In this document: positions 46,949 through 55,552 of the stretch, one piece after another | How the letters are laid out: each line of letters begins with the position of its first letter | Numbering within the stretch: position 1 is the first letter of the stretch | Source: Azospirillum fermentarium | GTDB lineage: Bacteria; Pseudomonadota; Alphaproteobacteria; Azospirillales; Azospirillaceae | Assembly (NCBI RefSeq): GCF_025961205.1 | Contig: NZ_JAOQNH010000001.1 | Span: 3,124,001 to 3,188,000, forward strand | DNA: 64,000 bases | Direction of reading: 5' to 3' | Position numbers and translations under genes: made by a program | Notes under the pieces: generated by a model | What the model was told of the DNA's origin: nothing | What the model saw: the letters and a program-made list of their open reading frames with translations, nothing else | The model's database searches: none

Positions 46949-47452
46949 ATGTCCGATCAGGCGGCCAACGGCCAGGATCAGCAGGGCGGCGCCAACGCCC
47001 TGCCCATCAACGTTCTCGTCCAGTACGTGAAGGACTTCTCGTTCGAGAACCCGAACGCCCCCCAGAGCCTGCTCCCCAGCGAGGTGCAGCCGCAGGTGGG
47101 CATCGGCGTTGACGTGGGCGTGCGCGCCGTCGGCGAAGAGGTGTTCGAGGTCATGCTGAACCTGCGGGCCGAGGCCAAGGCGGGCGAGAACACCCAGTTC
47201 CTGGTGGATCTCAGCTACGGCGGCCTGTTCCAGCTCGTCGGCGTGCCCGAGGAACACCAGCACGCGGTGCTGTTCATCGAAGGCTCGCGGCTGCTGTTCC
47301 CGTTCGCGCGCTCCATCGTGGCCGACGCCACCCGCGACGGCGGCTATCCGCCGCTGATGATCAACCCCATCGACTTCACCGACCTCTACCGCCGCAAGCT
47401 GGCCGAGGCCCAGACCCCGCAGGGCGAACAGCCCCAGCAGCCGCCGTTCTGA
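46949..47452 (+). CDS. secB: protein-export chaperone SecB
   Basis: A tetrameric cytoplasmic chaperone that keeps preproteins unfolded and hands them to SecA. At 167 residues it shows PINVLVQYVKDFSFENPNAPQSL, VGVRAVGEEVFEVMLNLRAEAK and FPFARSIVADATRDGGYPPLMINPIDFTDLYRRK, all typical of the family. The N- and C-termini are Gln-rich and probably disordered. The ATG has CCAGGA 10 bases upstream. A strong terminator follows. Confidence 0.95.
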   Translation: MSDQAANGQDQQGGANALPINVLVQYVKDFSFENPNAPQSLLPSEVQPQVGIGVDVGVRAVGEEVFEVMLNLRAEAKAGENTQFLVDLSYGGLFQLVGVPEEHQHAVLFIEGSRLLFPFARSIVADATRDGGYPPLMINPIDFTDLYRRKLAEAQTPQGEQPQQPPF

Positions 47453-47480
47453 TCCGGCGCGCCATCCGGTTCCTTTGCGG

Positions 47481-47511
47481 AAACGGCGGCCCCGACCGGG
47501 CCGCCGTTTTT
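47481..47511 (+). terminator. intrinsic terminator of secB
   Basis: A perfect 12-bp stem (AAACGGCGGCCC / GGGCCGCCGTTT) with a 5-base loop, running into TTTTTG. Confidence 0.88.
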
Positions 47512-47530
47512 GTTGCCGGCCGTGGGTTCC

Positions 47531-47587
47531 CCGGATGGGGATCACATGACCGGATGGGGATCACATGACCGGATGGGGATCACATGA
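47531..47587. repeat. three exact 19-bp tandem repeats
   Basis: CCGGATGGGGATCACATGA occurs three times head to tail with no spacer. The last copy includes the final Met codon and stop of the minus-strand zinc-ribbon gene, so the array looks like reiteration of that gene's 3' end. Copy number may vary by slippage. Confidence 0.9.
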
Positions 47588-47753
47588 ACAGCACGGCCAC
47601 GAACCATCCGCCGATGGCCAGGATGCCCAGTGCGATGACCGCGGCCAGGATCACGCGGTTGGTGGCGCGGATGGACCGGCAGCGCGGGCACTCCGGTTCA
47701 TCGGCGGGGATGCGGGCGCCGCAGCGGTCACAGGCGGTCTTGGCGTCGCTCAC
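47580..47753 (-). CDS. small zinc-ribbon membrane protein
   Basis: 57 residues: an N-terminal zinc ribbon (CDRCGARIPADEPECPRC, two C-x-x-C pairs) and a C-terminal membrane helix (VILAAVIALGILAIGGWFVAVLF) ending directly at the stop. It starts at GTG with GGAGGAAA upstream, which is convincing although it is shorter than usual gene-calling limits. Unknown function; such proteins are often tail-anchored cytosol-facing domains. Confidence 0.7.
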   Translation of the reverse strand: MSDAKTACDRCGARIPADEPECPRCRSIRATNRVILAAVIALGILAIGGWFVAVLFM

Positions 47754-47832
47754 GGTACTTTTCCTCCACAAACACGGCGCGGCAGCCGAACAAAGCGTGC
47801 CTCCCATGTGCGGTATGGGACACATGCTGTTC

Positions 47833-47861
47833 TTGTCGGGACCATGACACATGGGTATTGT
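47833..47861 (+). promoter_or_regulatory. candidate leuC promoter with overlapping inverted repeat
   Basis: TTGTCG and TATTGT are 17 bp apart, 80 bp before the leuC ATG. An 8-bp inverted repeat (CCCATGTG at 47803, CACATGGG at 47848) overlaps the spacer and may be an operator. No leader peptide with a run of leucine codons was seen. Confidence 0.42.
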
Positions 47862-47940
47862 GCCCGCCATCGGGCTAACACCCCTGTCATTTCCTGCATT
47901 GGGTACCGGACCCGGCCCGCCGCCCGCAAGAGAGATCACC

Positions 47941-49347
47941 ATGTCCAAGCCGCGCACGCTCTTCGACAAGATTTGGGACAGCCACGTCGTCCACCGCCAG
48001 GAAGACGGCACCTGCATCCTTTACATCGACCGCCACCTCGTCCACGAAGTGACGAGCCCCCAGGCGTTCGAGGGCCTGCGCATGGCCGGCCGTTCCGTCC
48101 GCCGCCCCGAAGCCACCCTGGCGGTGCCGGACCACAACGTCCCCACCACCGACCGCTCCAAGGGCATCGAGAACGAGGAAAGCCGCATCCAGGTCGAAAC
48201 CCTGGACAAGAACGCCCGCGATTTCGGCGTGCGCTATTTCCCCATGGATGACATCCGCCAGGGTGTGGTGCACATCGTCGGGCCGGAACAGGGCTTCACC
48301 CTGCCCGGCGCCACCATCGTGTGCGGCGACAGCCACACCGCCACCCACGGCGCCTTCGGCGCGCTGGCCTTCGGCATCGGCACGTCGGAGGTGGAGCACG
48401 TGCTCGCCACCCAGACCCTGCTGCAGAAGCCGGCCAAGAACATGCTGGTCCGCGTGGACGGCGAGCTGTCCCCCGGCGTGACCGCCAAGGACATCGTGCT
48501 GGCCATCATCGGCAAGATCGGCACCGCCGGCGGCACCGGCCACGTGATCGAATTCGCCGGCGACGCCATCCGCGGCCTGACCATGGAAGGCCGCATGACC
48601 GTCTGCAACATGGCGATCGAGGGCGGTGCGCGCGCCGGCCTGATCGCGCCCGACGAAAAGACCTTCGCGTATGTCAAGGGCCGCCCGCTGGCGCCCAAGG
48701 CCGGTGCCTGGGAACAGGCCGTGGCCTATTGGAAGACGCTGCCGTCGGACGAGGGTGCGGTCTATGACACCACCGTGGTCCTGAACGCCGCCGACATCGT
48801 GCCGCAGGTCACCTGGGGCACCAGCCCCGAAGACGTGCTGCCCATCACCGCCGTGGTGCCGAACCCCGCCGACGTGGCCGATGCCGGCAAGCGCGCCGCC
48901 GTCGCCCGTTCGCTGGACTACATGGGCCTGACCCCCGGCCAACCGCTGAACAGCATCAAGATCGACACGGTGTTCATCGGTTCCTGCACCAACGGCCGCA
49001 TCGAAGACCTGCGCGCCGCCGCCGACGTCGCCAAGGGCCGCAAGGTGGCCGCGGGCGTGCGCGCCCTGGTCGTCCCCGGCTCGGGCCTGGTGAAGGAACA
49101 GGCGGAGGAAGAGGGTCTGGACAAGGTCTTCCTCGAAGCCGGCTTCGAATGGCGCGAACCGGGCTGTTCCATGTGCCTGGCCATGAACGCCGACCAGCTC
49201 GCCCCCGGCGAGCGCAGCGCCAGCACCTCGAACCGCAACTTCGAAGGCCGCCAGGGCCGCGGCGGGCGCACCCATCTGGTCAGCCCGGCCATGGCCGCCG
49301 CCGCCGCCATCACCGGCCACCTGACCGACGTGCGCGACCTGCACTGA
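47941..49347 (+). CDS. leuC: 3-isopropylmalate dehydratase large subunit
   Basis: With LeuD it isomerises 2-isopropylmalate to 3-isopropylmalate in leucine synthesis, using a [4Fe-4S] cluster. The 468-residue product has [72 protein letters not shown], the cluster ligands in [14 protein letters not shown] and [14 protein letters not shown], and the closing [32 protein letters not shown]. LeuD is not in the window; the next gene on this strand is unrelated. Confidence 0.97.
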   Translation: MSKPRTLFDKIWDSHVVHRQEDGTCILYIDRHLVHEVTSPQAFEGLRMAGRSVRRPEATLAVPDHNVPTTDRSKGIENEESRIQVETLDKNARDFGVRYFPMDDIRQGVVHIVGPEQGFTLPGATIVCGDSHTATHGAFGALAFGIGTSEVEHVLATQTLLQKPAKNMLVRVDGELSPGVTAKDIVLAIIGKIGTAGGTGHVIEFAGDAIRGLTMEGRMTVCNMAIEGGARAGLIAPDEKTFAYVKGRPLAPKAGAWEQAVAYWKTLPSDEGAVYDTTVVLNAADIVPQVTWGTSPEDVLPITAVVPNPADVADAGKRAAVARSLDYMGLTPGQPLNSIKIDTVFIGSCTNGRIEDLRAAADVAKGRKVAAGVRALVVPGSGLVKEQAEEEGLDKVFLEAGFEWREPGCSMCLAMNADQLAPGERSASTSNRNFEGRQGRGGRTHLVSPAMAAAAAITGHLTDVRDLH

Positions 49348-49354
49348 CGTTGCG

Positions 49355-49386
49355 GAACGGCCCCTACCCGGCGGTGGGGGCCGTTT
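49355..49386. terminator. bidirectional terminator after leuC
   Basis: A 9-bp stem (AACGGCCCC / GGGGCCGTT) with a 12-base loop then TTCGG. It overlaps the last codons of the convergent PAS/exonuclease-like gene. Confidence 0.55.
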
Positions 49387-50503
49387 CGGCCAGACGAACG
49401 GCGTCGCCCACCGTGGCGGCGCCGTTTTTCATGGCGGCCTGCAGCAGCAACGACGCCGCCTCTCCCACCGGCTGGGCCAGATGGCCGTCCGGCGGGGCGG
49501 CGTCCAGCCCCAGGGCCGCCGCCAGATGGCCCAGGTCCAGCCGGGCCAGCGGCTCCAGCGGCGGCAGGCCGGCGCGGGCCAGTTCGGCGGCCAGGACGCC
49601 CAGCGCCTCCTCCACCCCATAGCCGGCCACCACCGCGTGGTGCAGGCTGTCGTGGATCACCGGCCACGCCAGGGGGAACAGCCGTTCGCCCGCCACCATG
49701 GCGGGGGTCACCCCAGCCACCGCCGCGGCCGGCGCCACGCCCGGATTGACCAGCACGTCCAGCGACAGGGTGCGGAACAGCCGCGCCCCCGACAGCCGCA
49801 CCGTGCCCATGGCCAGCACCCGCCCGCCGTCGGGGTCCGTCACCACCCGCAGCGCCGCCATGGGCGCGGTGGCCAGCGCCTCGTCCAGCATGGCGCGCAC
49901 GGGGAACGGCGGCAGCACCGGCGGCGCGTCTTCCCCGTCCGCCACCGGGGGCGGCACGGGGAAGACCAGCGCCACCCCGGCCCCCAGCCCCTGATCGGCC
50001 ACCCGCACCGGCTGTTCGCCGCCCCCCGCCGTCGGCAGGGTGGTGGTGATCATGCCACCGGCCCCGCGGGCGCGCTCGACGGCGCGCAGCAGCGCCGCCC
50101 GGTCCAGCACCCCGCCCACGGGACGCCCCGGCGCCGCCCCCTCCCCCAGGAGCCGCAGGGCGGCGGGGTTGGCATCGGCCACCCGCCCACCCTCGCTCAC
50201 CACCAGCACCGGCTGGTCGAGCGCAGCGGCAATCGCCGGCCAGCGCCCTTCGCCGCCGCGGTGGGACTCGGACGGGCGGGAGGACTCCGCGGCGTCGGCC
50301 AGGGCGCGGAAATGACGGTTCAGGCGGCTGAAGGCCAGCCACAGGGCGCCCAGCCCCACGGCCACCGCCGCCAGCGGCACCACCCCTTCCACCGTGCCCA
50401 TCCGCGACAGCAGACCGTTGGCGACGAACACCAGCGCCGCCGCCGCCGCCACCAGACAGGCCAGCGCCAGACGGCGCGTGCGGGAAAGGTCCGGGGAGGT
50501 CAT
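49364..50503 (-). CDS. membrane PAS protein with a degenerate DnaQ-type exonuclease fold
   Basis: 379 residues. Two membrane helices (about 10-30 and 40-57) are followed by a PAS-like domain (about 90-180, LDQPVLVVSEGGRVADANPAALRLLG) and a C-terminal region (about 200-375). That region follows the DEDDh exonuclease scaffold: AMGTVRLSGARLF...LVNPGVAPAAAVAGVTPAMVAGERLFPLAWPVI corresponds to the usual 'lvnPgrpip..vhGiTdamva' stretch. However, the D-x-E-T-T-G strand is replaced (ALRVVTDPDGG), and the later acidic and His positions are missing too. Nuclease activity is therefore unlikely. The intact PAS-exonuclease family occurs in alphaproteobacteria. Confidence 0.65.
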   Translation of the reverse strand: MTSPDLSRTRRLALACLVAAAAALVFVANGLLSRMGTVEGVVPLAAVAVGLGALWLAFSRLNRHFRALADAAESSRPSESHRGGEGRWPAIAAALDQPVLVVSEGGRVADANPAALRLLGEGAAPGRPVGGVLDRAALLRAVERARGAGGMITTTLPTAGGGEQPVRVADQGLGAGVALVFPVPPPVADGEDAPPVLPPFPVRAMLDEALATAPMAALRVVTDPDGGRVLAMGTVRLSGARLFRTLSLDVLVNPGVAPAAAVAGVTPAMVAGERLFPLAWPVIHDSLHHAVVAGYGVEEALGVLAAELARAGLPPLEPLARLDLGHLAAALGLDAAPPDGHLAQPVGEAASLLLQAAMKNGAATVGDAVRLAETAPTAG

Positions 50504-50525
50504 GGCATTCTCCTAACGCGGGACT

Positions 50526-51044
50526 CTAAACGCTGGCCTGATCGGCGGTGAAGCCGGGGTCTTCGGCGCGGTGCAGGCGGGCCGCCGCGGTCAGCGCCAC
50601 CCGCAGCACCAGCGCCTTGCGCCGGGCGGCGGCCAGCCGCTCCTCCGGTGCCTCCCGCACCACGGCGGCACCGAAAGCATCCGCCACCATCAAACCACAG
50701 TCGGCGGGGATAAGATCCACGGGAAACGCCTCGTCCACCGCAAAGAAGAAACGGTCGCACCAGGGACGGTAATCCGGCCACTTGCGGTCGCTGCGGAAAT
50801 CGGCCACCGAGCTTTTCACCTCGACGATCACCACCGCACCATCGGCGTCCACCGCCATCACATCGGCCCGCCGCCCGCCGTTCAGGCGGAATTCCGTGAC
50901 GCTGGCGTACCCCCGCTGGGCCAGCGCCCGCCGCACTCCGCGGGTGATCGCCGCCGCCCCCGACGCCATCCCGCCGTCCGGGCAGGATATCCCCTCGTCC
51001 TGCGTATCAGGGACAGGCGGAACGGGATCGGGGGAACCGGGCAT
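50526..51044 (-). CDS. mmcB: MmcB-family DNA repair protein
   Basis: About 172 residues; the conserved part is ITRGVRRALAQRGYASVTEFRLNGGRRADVMAVDADGAVVIVEVKSSVADFRSDRKWPDYRPWCDRFFFAV, a PD-(D/E)XK-like core with the D and E-V-K residues. In Caulobacter MmcB is SOS-induced and contributes to mitomycin C resistance. A LexA box lies 18 bp upstream of the start chosen here. The exact start is uncertain; an ATG at 50969 would give 147 residues and would begin nearer the conserved domain. Confidence 0.8.
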   Translation of the reverse strand: MPGSPDPVPPVPDTQDEGISCPDGGMASGAAAITRGVRRALAQRGYASVTEFRLNGGRRADVMAVDADGAVVIVEVKSSVADFRSDRKWPDYRPWCDRFFFAVDEAFPVDLIPADCGLMVADAFGAAVVREAPEERLAAARRKALVLRVALTAAARLHRAEDPGFTADQASV

Positions 51045-51061
51045 GGCGGCGGCAACCATTG

Positions 51062-51076
51062 GAACAGACGACGAAC
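51062..51076 (-). promoter_or_regulatory. LexA box (SOS operator), GTTC-N7-GTTC
   Basis: On the minus strand the sequence reads GTTCGTCGTCTGTTC, a perfect match to the alphaproteobacterial LexA consensus. It overlaps the expected transcription start, since a TAATAT -10-like element lies directly upstream at 51077-51082. Confidence 0.78.
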
Positions 51077-51201
51077 ATATTATCACGCCCACCCACCGTT
51101 CCGTCCATTGCGGAATCCGGCGCGCTGCGTGCTTGGCGGTTGGGGCATCGGTGCGTTGGGGCTAAACTGCCGGGTGGGTTCTCAGCCGGGCCGGAGGGAG
51201 C

Positions 51202-52563
51202 ATGGAGACGACAGGGAACGGGATGGGGTTGCTGGTGTTCGACGCCGGCCAGCGCCTGACAGCGTGGAACGAGGCGGCGTCCGCCCTGCCCGCCCTGACG
51301 GGCGTTCTGGCGCCCGGCCTGTTCCGCGCCACGCTCGACCCGCTGCTGGCCGGGATCCCCGCCATGGACCGCCCCCTGGCCGACGGCGGGCTGGTGCGCA
51401 TGCTGGGGCCCGGCGCCAGCATGACGGGCACCGCCGGCAGCCGGCTGTTCGCCGCGGCCAGCCACGACCTGCGCCAGCCGCTGGCGGCGCTGTCGCTGCT
51501 GATGGGCGCGCTTGACGGCCGCATCGGCGACCCCGCCGCGCGGGAGGTGATGCGCGCCATGGGGCTGGCCGTCGATTCCATGAAGACCATGGTGGACGGG
51601 CATCTGGATCTGGCACGGCTGGAAGCGGGGCTGATCGACCCCGACATCGGCCCGCACCCGGTCAATGGCATCCTGACCCGGCTGGCTCTGGAGTTCGCCC
51701 CGCGGTTCGAGGAGCGGCGCGCCCGCTTCTCGGTCATGCCCTGCTCGGTCATGGTGGAAACCGATCCCGTGCTGCTGGAACGGCTGCTGCACGCGTTGCT
51801 GTCCAACGCACTGGCCCATGCCGGCTCCATCGTCGGGACGGAGGGCGGGCGGAGCCGGGTGTTGCTGGGCTGCCGCCGCCGGGGGGGCATGCTGTCCATC
51901 GGCGTGTGGGACACCGGGCGCGGGCTGGCCCCCGGTCCGCTGTCCAGCCTGCGCCAGGCGCTGGAGCAGCCCGCCGCCGACGAGGGCGCGCGGGTTCTGG
52001 GCCTGGGGCTGACGCTGGCCCGCGGGCTGGCCCGGCGCATGGGCCACCGGCTGACGCTGGAGTCCCGCGCCGGATCCGGCACCGTGTTCAGCGTTCTGGT
52101 CCGCCGCGTTCCCGACAGCGAGGAGGCCGCACCCCTTCGCCCCCCGCCCGCCACCCCCGCCCCCGACATCAGCCACACCCATGTTCTGATCATCGAGGAC
52201 GACACCCTGGTGCGCGAGGCGTTGCAGGTGCTGCTGGGCGAATGGGGCTGCACCGTGACGGGCGCTGAGTCGTTCGACGATGCCATGACCCGCATCGCCC
52301 CCGATGGCCCGCCCCCCGAACTGATCATCGCCGACCTGCGGCTGAAGGGGGCCGCCAACGGCATCGTCGCCATCCGCCAGATCGCCAAGAGCCTGGACCG
52401 CACGGTTCCGGGCCTGATCCTGACCGGCGACACCGATCCCGTGCGGCTAAAGGAAGCACGCCTGTCGGGCTACCCCCTGTTGCACAAGCCGGTGTCACCT
52501 TTGGCGCTGCGCACCGCACTGGGCAATCTTCTGGGCCGGCGGACGGAACGTGAAGCAACCTAA
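51202..52563 (+). CDS. hybrid histidine kinase with C-terminal receiver, soluble
   Basis: 453 residues without membrane segments. A shortened PAS-like start (GLLVFDAGQRLTAWNEAAS) is followed by the phospho-acceptor RLFAAASHDLRQPLAALSLL (about H88), LLSNALAHAG, DTGRGLAP and GLGLTLARGLA. A receiver domain follows (about 320-440) with VLIIEDDTLVREAL, LIIADLRLKGA and LLHKPVSP. The SHDLRQP motif marks the FIST/NahK-type family, several members of which phosphorylate separate regulators or phosphotransfer proteins. It is divergent from mmcB and in tandem with the next kinase. Confidence 0.85.
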   Translation: METTGNGMGLLVFDAGQRLTAWNEAASALPALTGVLAPGLFRATLDPLLAGIPAMDRPLADGGLVRMLGPGASMTGTAGSRLFAAASHDLRQPLAALSLLMGALDGRIGDPAAREVMRAMGLAVDSMKTMVDGHLDLARLEAGLIDPDIGPHPVNGILTRLALEFAPRFEERRARFSVMPCSVMVETDPVLLERLLHALLSNALAHAGSIVGTEGGRSRVLLGCRRRGGMLSIGVWDTGRGLAPGPLSSLRQALEQPAADEGARVLGLGLTLARGLARRMGHRLTLESRAGSGTVFSVLVRRVPDSEEAAPLRPPPATPAPDISHTHVLIIEDDTLVREALQVLLGEWGCTVTGAESFDDAMTRIAPDGPPPELIIADLRLKGAANGIVAIRQIAKSLDRTVPGLILTGDTDPVRLKEARLSGYPLLHKPVSPLALRTALGNLLGRRTEREAT

Positions 52564-52818
52564 GCTGGTTCAGGTTTGGGGGAAAATTATATAAAACAAA
52601 AAAGCAGACACCTCCCCCACTCCAAAGGAGCCTTTTATATTTATCCAAAAAAACTTTGAGCTTCTTTGTCCCCACGGGAGAACCTATGCCGTTTGGACAG
52701 TTATCATGCCACAGCGACTCACCACTCAACGCACTTTTGCTATTTTTCCCTTTCAAACGAAAGATTATCCCTTGATATATTAGAAATAAGTGAGGGGGAA
52801 AACAGGACGGGAACCGCC
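52564..52818. other. AT-rich spacer between the tandem kinases
   Basis: 255 bp with markedly lower GC than the region, containing A6 and T5 runs and TATATTAG- and TTATATTTATCC-like stretches. No coding frame and no strong terminator seen. It probably holds the promoter of the second kinase. The composition could also mark a former insertion site. Confidence 0.5.
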
Positions 52819-54966
52819 ATGGCCGCGCGTGATCGTAGGGAGAGAGACCCGCACCGGACGATTCCCCTGCCCGCCTTGGTGCTCACCGGCACCATCCTGT
52901 CGGTTCTGACCTTTCTGGTGGTTCAGCACATCATCGCCACCGGTCTGGAAACCCAATTCAACCGCGCCGCCGCACAATACCATCAGGCATTGAAAGAGCG
53001 GGTCCATGGGCAAAGCCTGTTCCTGCAGGCCATGGACGGGCGGTTCACCGGGGTCGAGGCGGTGACGGAGGCGGATTTCGCCGCCGCCGCCACCCGGCTC
53101 CGCCCGTTCTTTCCGGCGCTGGAAACGGTGGGATGGTTACGAATCACCGGGCCGTCCGAAACCGGTGCGCCTCCCCCGGCGGTCGTCTTTCTCGACCCGG
53201 ACCGATCCGGGGCCTCGGGGCTGGACGGGCTGCACCCCGGCGGCGGGCTCGGCGCCTATCCCGCCCTGTCCGACGCCGCCGTGCGGGCGTGTCTCGAACA
53301 GCGGCAGGTGACGGTCAGCGCCGGGTCGCTGCCGGCGCCGTCCTATTTCGTGATCATGATGCCGGTGCCCCAAACCACCGCCCCCGGCATCGGCAACGCG
53401 GCGAATCCGTGCGCCGGGTACGATGGGGTGCTGATGGCGGTCTTCAGCATCGAACGGCTGCTGAGCGACGTTCTGGACACGTTGCCGCTGATCCACGCCG
53501 ACCTTTATCTGGTGGAACGCCGGATCGATGGGGCACTGCTGCGGCTGGCCGAGCGCCCGGGGGTTCCACGGCCCACCCCTTTCGCGCCCGCCACCGACGC
53601 GGTTCTGGCCGCGGCCTTGCCCACCGCCCTGCCTCTGGCCGCCGGTTCGGTCACGTGGCAGATGGTGCTGATCCCGCTGCCGCCGTCGGCGTTCGGCGGC
53701 GGCATGGCGGTGGCGTGGGGGTTCCTGGCCGGCGGGCTGCTGCTGACGGGGATCATGGCCGTTCATGTCCACCGCGAAGCCCGCGCCCGCGCCATGCTCC
53801 AGACCGAGGCCCGCGCCCGCGCCGCCATGGCCCGCATGCTGCGGGAAAGCGAGGAGCGGTTCCGGCTGGCGCTGCGCCATTCCAAGGTGTCGGTGTTCAG
53901 CCAGAGCCGGCAGCTCCGCTATGTCTGGATCTACAACCCGCAAATTCCGGTCCCCCCCGACCGTTTCCTGGGCCGGGGGGACGCCGACCTGTTCACCCCC
54001 GCCTCCGCTCAGGTCATGGGGCGCCTGAAGCAGGGGGTCATCGACACCGGCATCGGCGTCCGCCAGGAGGTGACGGCCATCCCCTGCGACCCCGACACCG
54101 GAGAGCCGGGCAGCGAGCACGTGTTCGATCTGGTGGTGGAACCGTTGCGCGATTCGGACGGCACCGTCGCCGGCGTCATCTGCGCCGCCGTGGACGTGAC
54201 CGAAGCGGCCCTGCTGCGCGACGCGCTGGCCGACGCCCACGCCGAAGCCCAGCAGGCCAATCAGGCCAAGACCCGGTTCCTGGCCGCGGCCAGCCACGAC
54301 CTGCGCCAGCCGTTCCAGGCAATGAACCTGTTCCACCACATCCTGATGGCCCGGCTGGAGGACCCCGCCCAGCGCGATGCCGCCGCCAAGCTGGGGGAGG
54401 CCATGAACGCCGGCAGCACGCTGCTGAACACGCTGCTCGACACCACCGCGCTGGAGGCCGGCACCATCAAGCCGCGGCTGGAGGACTTCGCCTTCCAATC
54501 CCTGGCCGAGCGGCTGGCGACCGAAATCGCCGGTCAGGCGGTGGACAAGGGGCTCATCCTGCGCATGGTTCCCACCTCCGCCCTGGTGCACAGCGATCCC
54601 GTCCTTCTGGAGCGGCTGCTGCGCAACCTGCTGGTCAACGCGCTGCGCTACACCCAGGCCGGGCGGATCCTGCTGGGCTGCCGCCGTCAGGGCGGGCGGC
54701 TGGTGGTGCAGGTGTGCGACACCGGCCCCGGCATCCCCGCCGACCAGCTCGAACGCATCTTCGAGGATTTCTTCCGCGGCGGAGCCGGGGGGGAAGACGA
54801 GGGGCCGCGCGGGCTGGGGCTGGGGCTGGCGACCGTGCGGCGCATGTCGCTGCTGCTGGACCACCCGGTGACGGTGCGCTCGGTGGTGGGGCGCGGCACG
54901 GTGTTTTCCGTCTCCCTTCCCCTGGCCGCCGCCTCCTTTCGCAACTGCGTTGCTGCAATGCACTGA
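52819..54966 (+). CDS. membrane CHASE-PAS histidine kinase
   Basis: 715 residues. A first helix (about 17-40), an extracytoplasmic CHASE-like domain (about 60-270, FLQAMDGRFTGVEAVTEADFAAAATRLRPFFPALETVGWLRI) and a second helix (about 293-318) are followed by a PAS domain (345-455). The phospho-acceptor is in FLAAASHDLRQPFQAMNLFHHIL (about H494), with LLVNALRYT, DTGPGIPADQLERIFEDFF and GLGLGLATVRRM in the ATPase domain. It lacks a receiver. It shares the SHDLRQP core with the upstream hybrid kinase, suggesting duplication. CHASE domains sense small extracellular molecules; the ligand here is unknown. Confidence 0.88.
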   Translation: MAARDRRERDPHRTIPLPALVLTGTILSVLTFLVVQHIIATGLETQFNRAAAQYHQALKERVHGQSLFLQAMDGRFTGVEAVTEADFAAAATRLRPFFPALETVGWLRITGPSETGAPPPAVVFLDPDRSGASGLDGLHPGGGLGAYPALSDAAVRACLEQRQVTVSAGSLPAPSYFVIMMPVPQTTAPGIGNAANPCAGYDGVLMAVFSIERLLSDVLDTLPLIHADLYLVERRIDGALLRLAERPGVPRPTPFAPATDAVLAAALPTALPLAAGSVTWQMVLIPLPPSAFGGGMAVAWGFLAGGLLLTGIMAVHVHREARARAMLQTEARARAAMARMLRESEERFRLALRHSKVSVFSQSRQLRYVWIYNPQIPVPPDRFLGRGDADLFTPASAQVMGRLKQGVIDTGIGVRQEVTAIPCDPDTGEPGSEHVFDLVVEPLRDSDGTVAGVICAAVDVTEAALLRDALADAHAEAQQANQAKTRFLAAASHDLRQPFQAMNLFHHILMARLEDPAQRDAAAKLGEAMNAGSTLLNTLLDTTALEAGTIKPRLEDFAFQSLAERLATEIAGQAVDKGLILRMVPTSALVHSDPVLLERLLRNLLVNALRYTQAGRILLGCRRQGGRLVVQVCDTGPGIPADQLERIFEDFFRGGAGGEDEGPRGLGLGLATVRRMSLLLDHPVTVRSVVGRGTVFSVSLPLAAASFRNCVAAMH

Positions 54967-55552
54967 ACGCATGGCCGTGCCGGCGGGGGGAGCCGCGGGG
55001 GTGATGCCTCCCGTTTGGGCACGATCGCCCCGGCGCAATCGAATGGTAATGTCCAGAAGAACAGCCGGCAGCACACCAAAACCCCATCCAGGTCGTGGTT
55101 TTGGCCATTTCTGGAAATACAGGCGAACAACGGGCGGCTTTTTCGGCCTGTCCGCGAACGTTGACAATTGGTAAAGCGGTTGAGGTGGCATAACGCCGCC
55201 ACCGGCACCGCTTGACGATTGCGTCCGCCCTTCCTCATATATCCGTGCAACGGCGGCCATACCCGCTGGGATGGGCCATGATCCGGCCCCGCCCATGGTC
55301 ATTTCCGCCGCTGCGGTGCGATATTGCGCCGCACCATCGGGTTCGAAAAGCCGGGCGCCGGTGGCTGTCACACCGGCTTCATGTTGGTAGGGTATGTACC
55401 GGCCTCATGGCCGGCCGGTCGCCGCCGCCCGCCCCCTTCCGCCCGTGGCCGTGACAGGCGCGGAAGGACGGCGGCAAGGGTTCGGAAACCGGCCACCAAG
55501 CAGCCCCGCCCCGCTGGACGGGGGCGCCCATTTCCTTGAGGAGCATCGTGTA
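54967..55552. other. 586-bp intergenic region
   Basis: The spacer separates the CHASE kinase from the acetate module. It contains a candidate promoter, a GGCC-rich hairpin near 55400 and several short inverted repeats. No frame with normal codon bias or a good start was found. The long untranslated stretch before the MaoC-Pta gene could hold a regulatory leader, but I recognise no riboswitch. Confidence 0.45.
55212..55243 (+). promoter_or_regulatory. candidate promoter upstream of the acetate module
   Basis: TTGACG is followed after 17-18 bp by TCATATATC, giving -10 options TCATAT or CATATA. It lies 310 bp before the MaoC-Pta start. Confidence 0.32.

Noticed and set aside
47531..47587. Short direct repeats considered as a CRISPR array
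   Set aside because: The three copies touch with no spacers, the unit is only 19 bp, and no cas genes are present.
52325..52756. Minus-strand frame across the AT-rich spacer
   Set aside because: Most of it is antisense to the receiver domain of the kinase; no ribosome-binding site or recognisable domain.
55212..55454. 80-residue plus-strand frame in the spacer before the acetate module
   Set aside because: Arg/Pro/His-rich composition, poor start context and no similarity to any known protein type; better explained as untranslated leader.
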